Positions 63,892 through 64,000 of a stretch of 64,000 nt of DNA are shown here, piece after piece (the stretch's first letter is position 1; the number at the start of each line of letters is the position of its first letter). The notes below the pieces were generated by a model. The model did not search any database and was not told where the DNA came from. It saw only the letters and a list, made by a program, of their open reading frames with translations. The translations under genes were made by a program, and so were the position numbers. Source of the stretch: CANMXU01 sp052030545 (GTDB lineage: Bacteria > Pseudomonadota > Gammaproteobacteria > Enterobacterales > Alteromonadaceae); contig NZ_JBPDIH010000009.1 in NCBI RefSeq assembly GCF_052030545.1, positions 1 to 64,000 on the forward strand, read 5' to 3'.

Positions 63892-63954
63892 ATGAATATT
63901 TCAAATGATGTAATTTTAAAACGCATAAAACGTAATTTAATTACAAAAAGAGCT

Positions 63955-63983
63955 TTACTTTCTTAGAGTGGTTGCTCTATAAT
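63955..63983 (+). promoter_or_regulatory. Sigma-70-like promoter pointing out of the window
   Basis: TTACTT (63955-63960) and TATAAT (63978-63983), spaced by 17 bases, read on the plus strand. Transcription would start near 63990 and enter sequence beyond the window. The position directly downstream of polA is where Spot 42 sRNA is found in several gammaproteobacteria. Whether this promoter drives such an RNA cannot be seen here. Confidence 0.5.
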
Positions 63984-64000
63984 GAACTTGTTCCTAACGC

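Overview
The window is AT-rich chromosomal DNA from a marine gammaproteobacterium, most likely Alteromonadales and probably Colwelliaceae (Thalassotalea/Colwellia-like). The evidence is the gene content: paired RhlE helicases, LutABC lactate oxidation, an alginate locus with PL6 and PL17 lyases next to a TonB-dependent receptor, a giant GlyGly-CTERM metalloprotease, and PolA. No insertion sequence, prophage, rRNA or CRISPR array was seen. The family placement is inference from gene content, not from a computed tree.

Layout. 1-6.6 kb: the 3' part of tRNA-Tyr, a response-regulator/TPR protein, two rhlE-type helicases, yaiI, a thioesterase and two small hypotheticals. 6.7-14.5 kb: a CWC zinc protein and a roughly 2440-residue secreted M4 protease. 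14.5-22.2 kb: a PAS-AraC regulator divergent from a six-gene locus: Gfo/Idh/MocA dehydrogenase, two sugar isomerase-like TIM barrels (one a lipoprotein), an MFS permease, and a Tat-linked GMC dehydrogenase pair. I read this as an oxidative route for an unidentified sugar or glycoside. 22.5-27.1 kb: a nucleotidyltransferase, then an uncharacterised three-gene exported operon containing a trypsin-like protease with four tandem 330-bp repeats. 27.5-33.6 kb: an HI0933 flavoprotein, ferritin, a repeat cluster, a 51-residue zinc-finger-like protein, a chemoreceptor, rsmJ and a DNA glycosylase. 33.7-43.2 kb: a LysR regulator divergent from lutABC, a tandem pair of outer-membrane-like proteins, prlC and gor.

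43.3-60.4 kb is a nearly complete alginate utilisation locus. TonB-dependent receptor, PL6 lyase, PL17 oligoalginate lyase, KdgF, MFS transporter, KdgK, Eda and class II fructose-bisphosphate aldolase all run on the minus strand. A FadR-type GntR regulator is divergent from them, and a beta-hydroxyacid dehydrogenase (probable DEH reductase) and pgi follow. Together they explain uptake, depolymerisation, DEH to KDG to KDPG, cleavage to pyruvate plus glyceraldehyde 3-phosphate, and gluconeogenic return to hexose phosphate. ATTACCAAT/TTGGT half-sites are dense in the two large intergenic regions beside the regulator and the reductase.

The window ends with polA. It is preceded by a long AT-rich leader holding two perfect DnaA boxes and followed by a terminator and a promoter that points out of the window.
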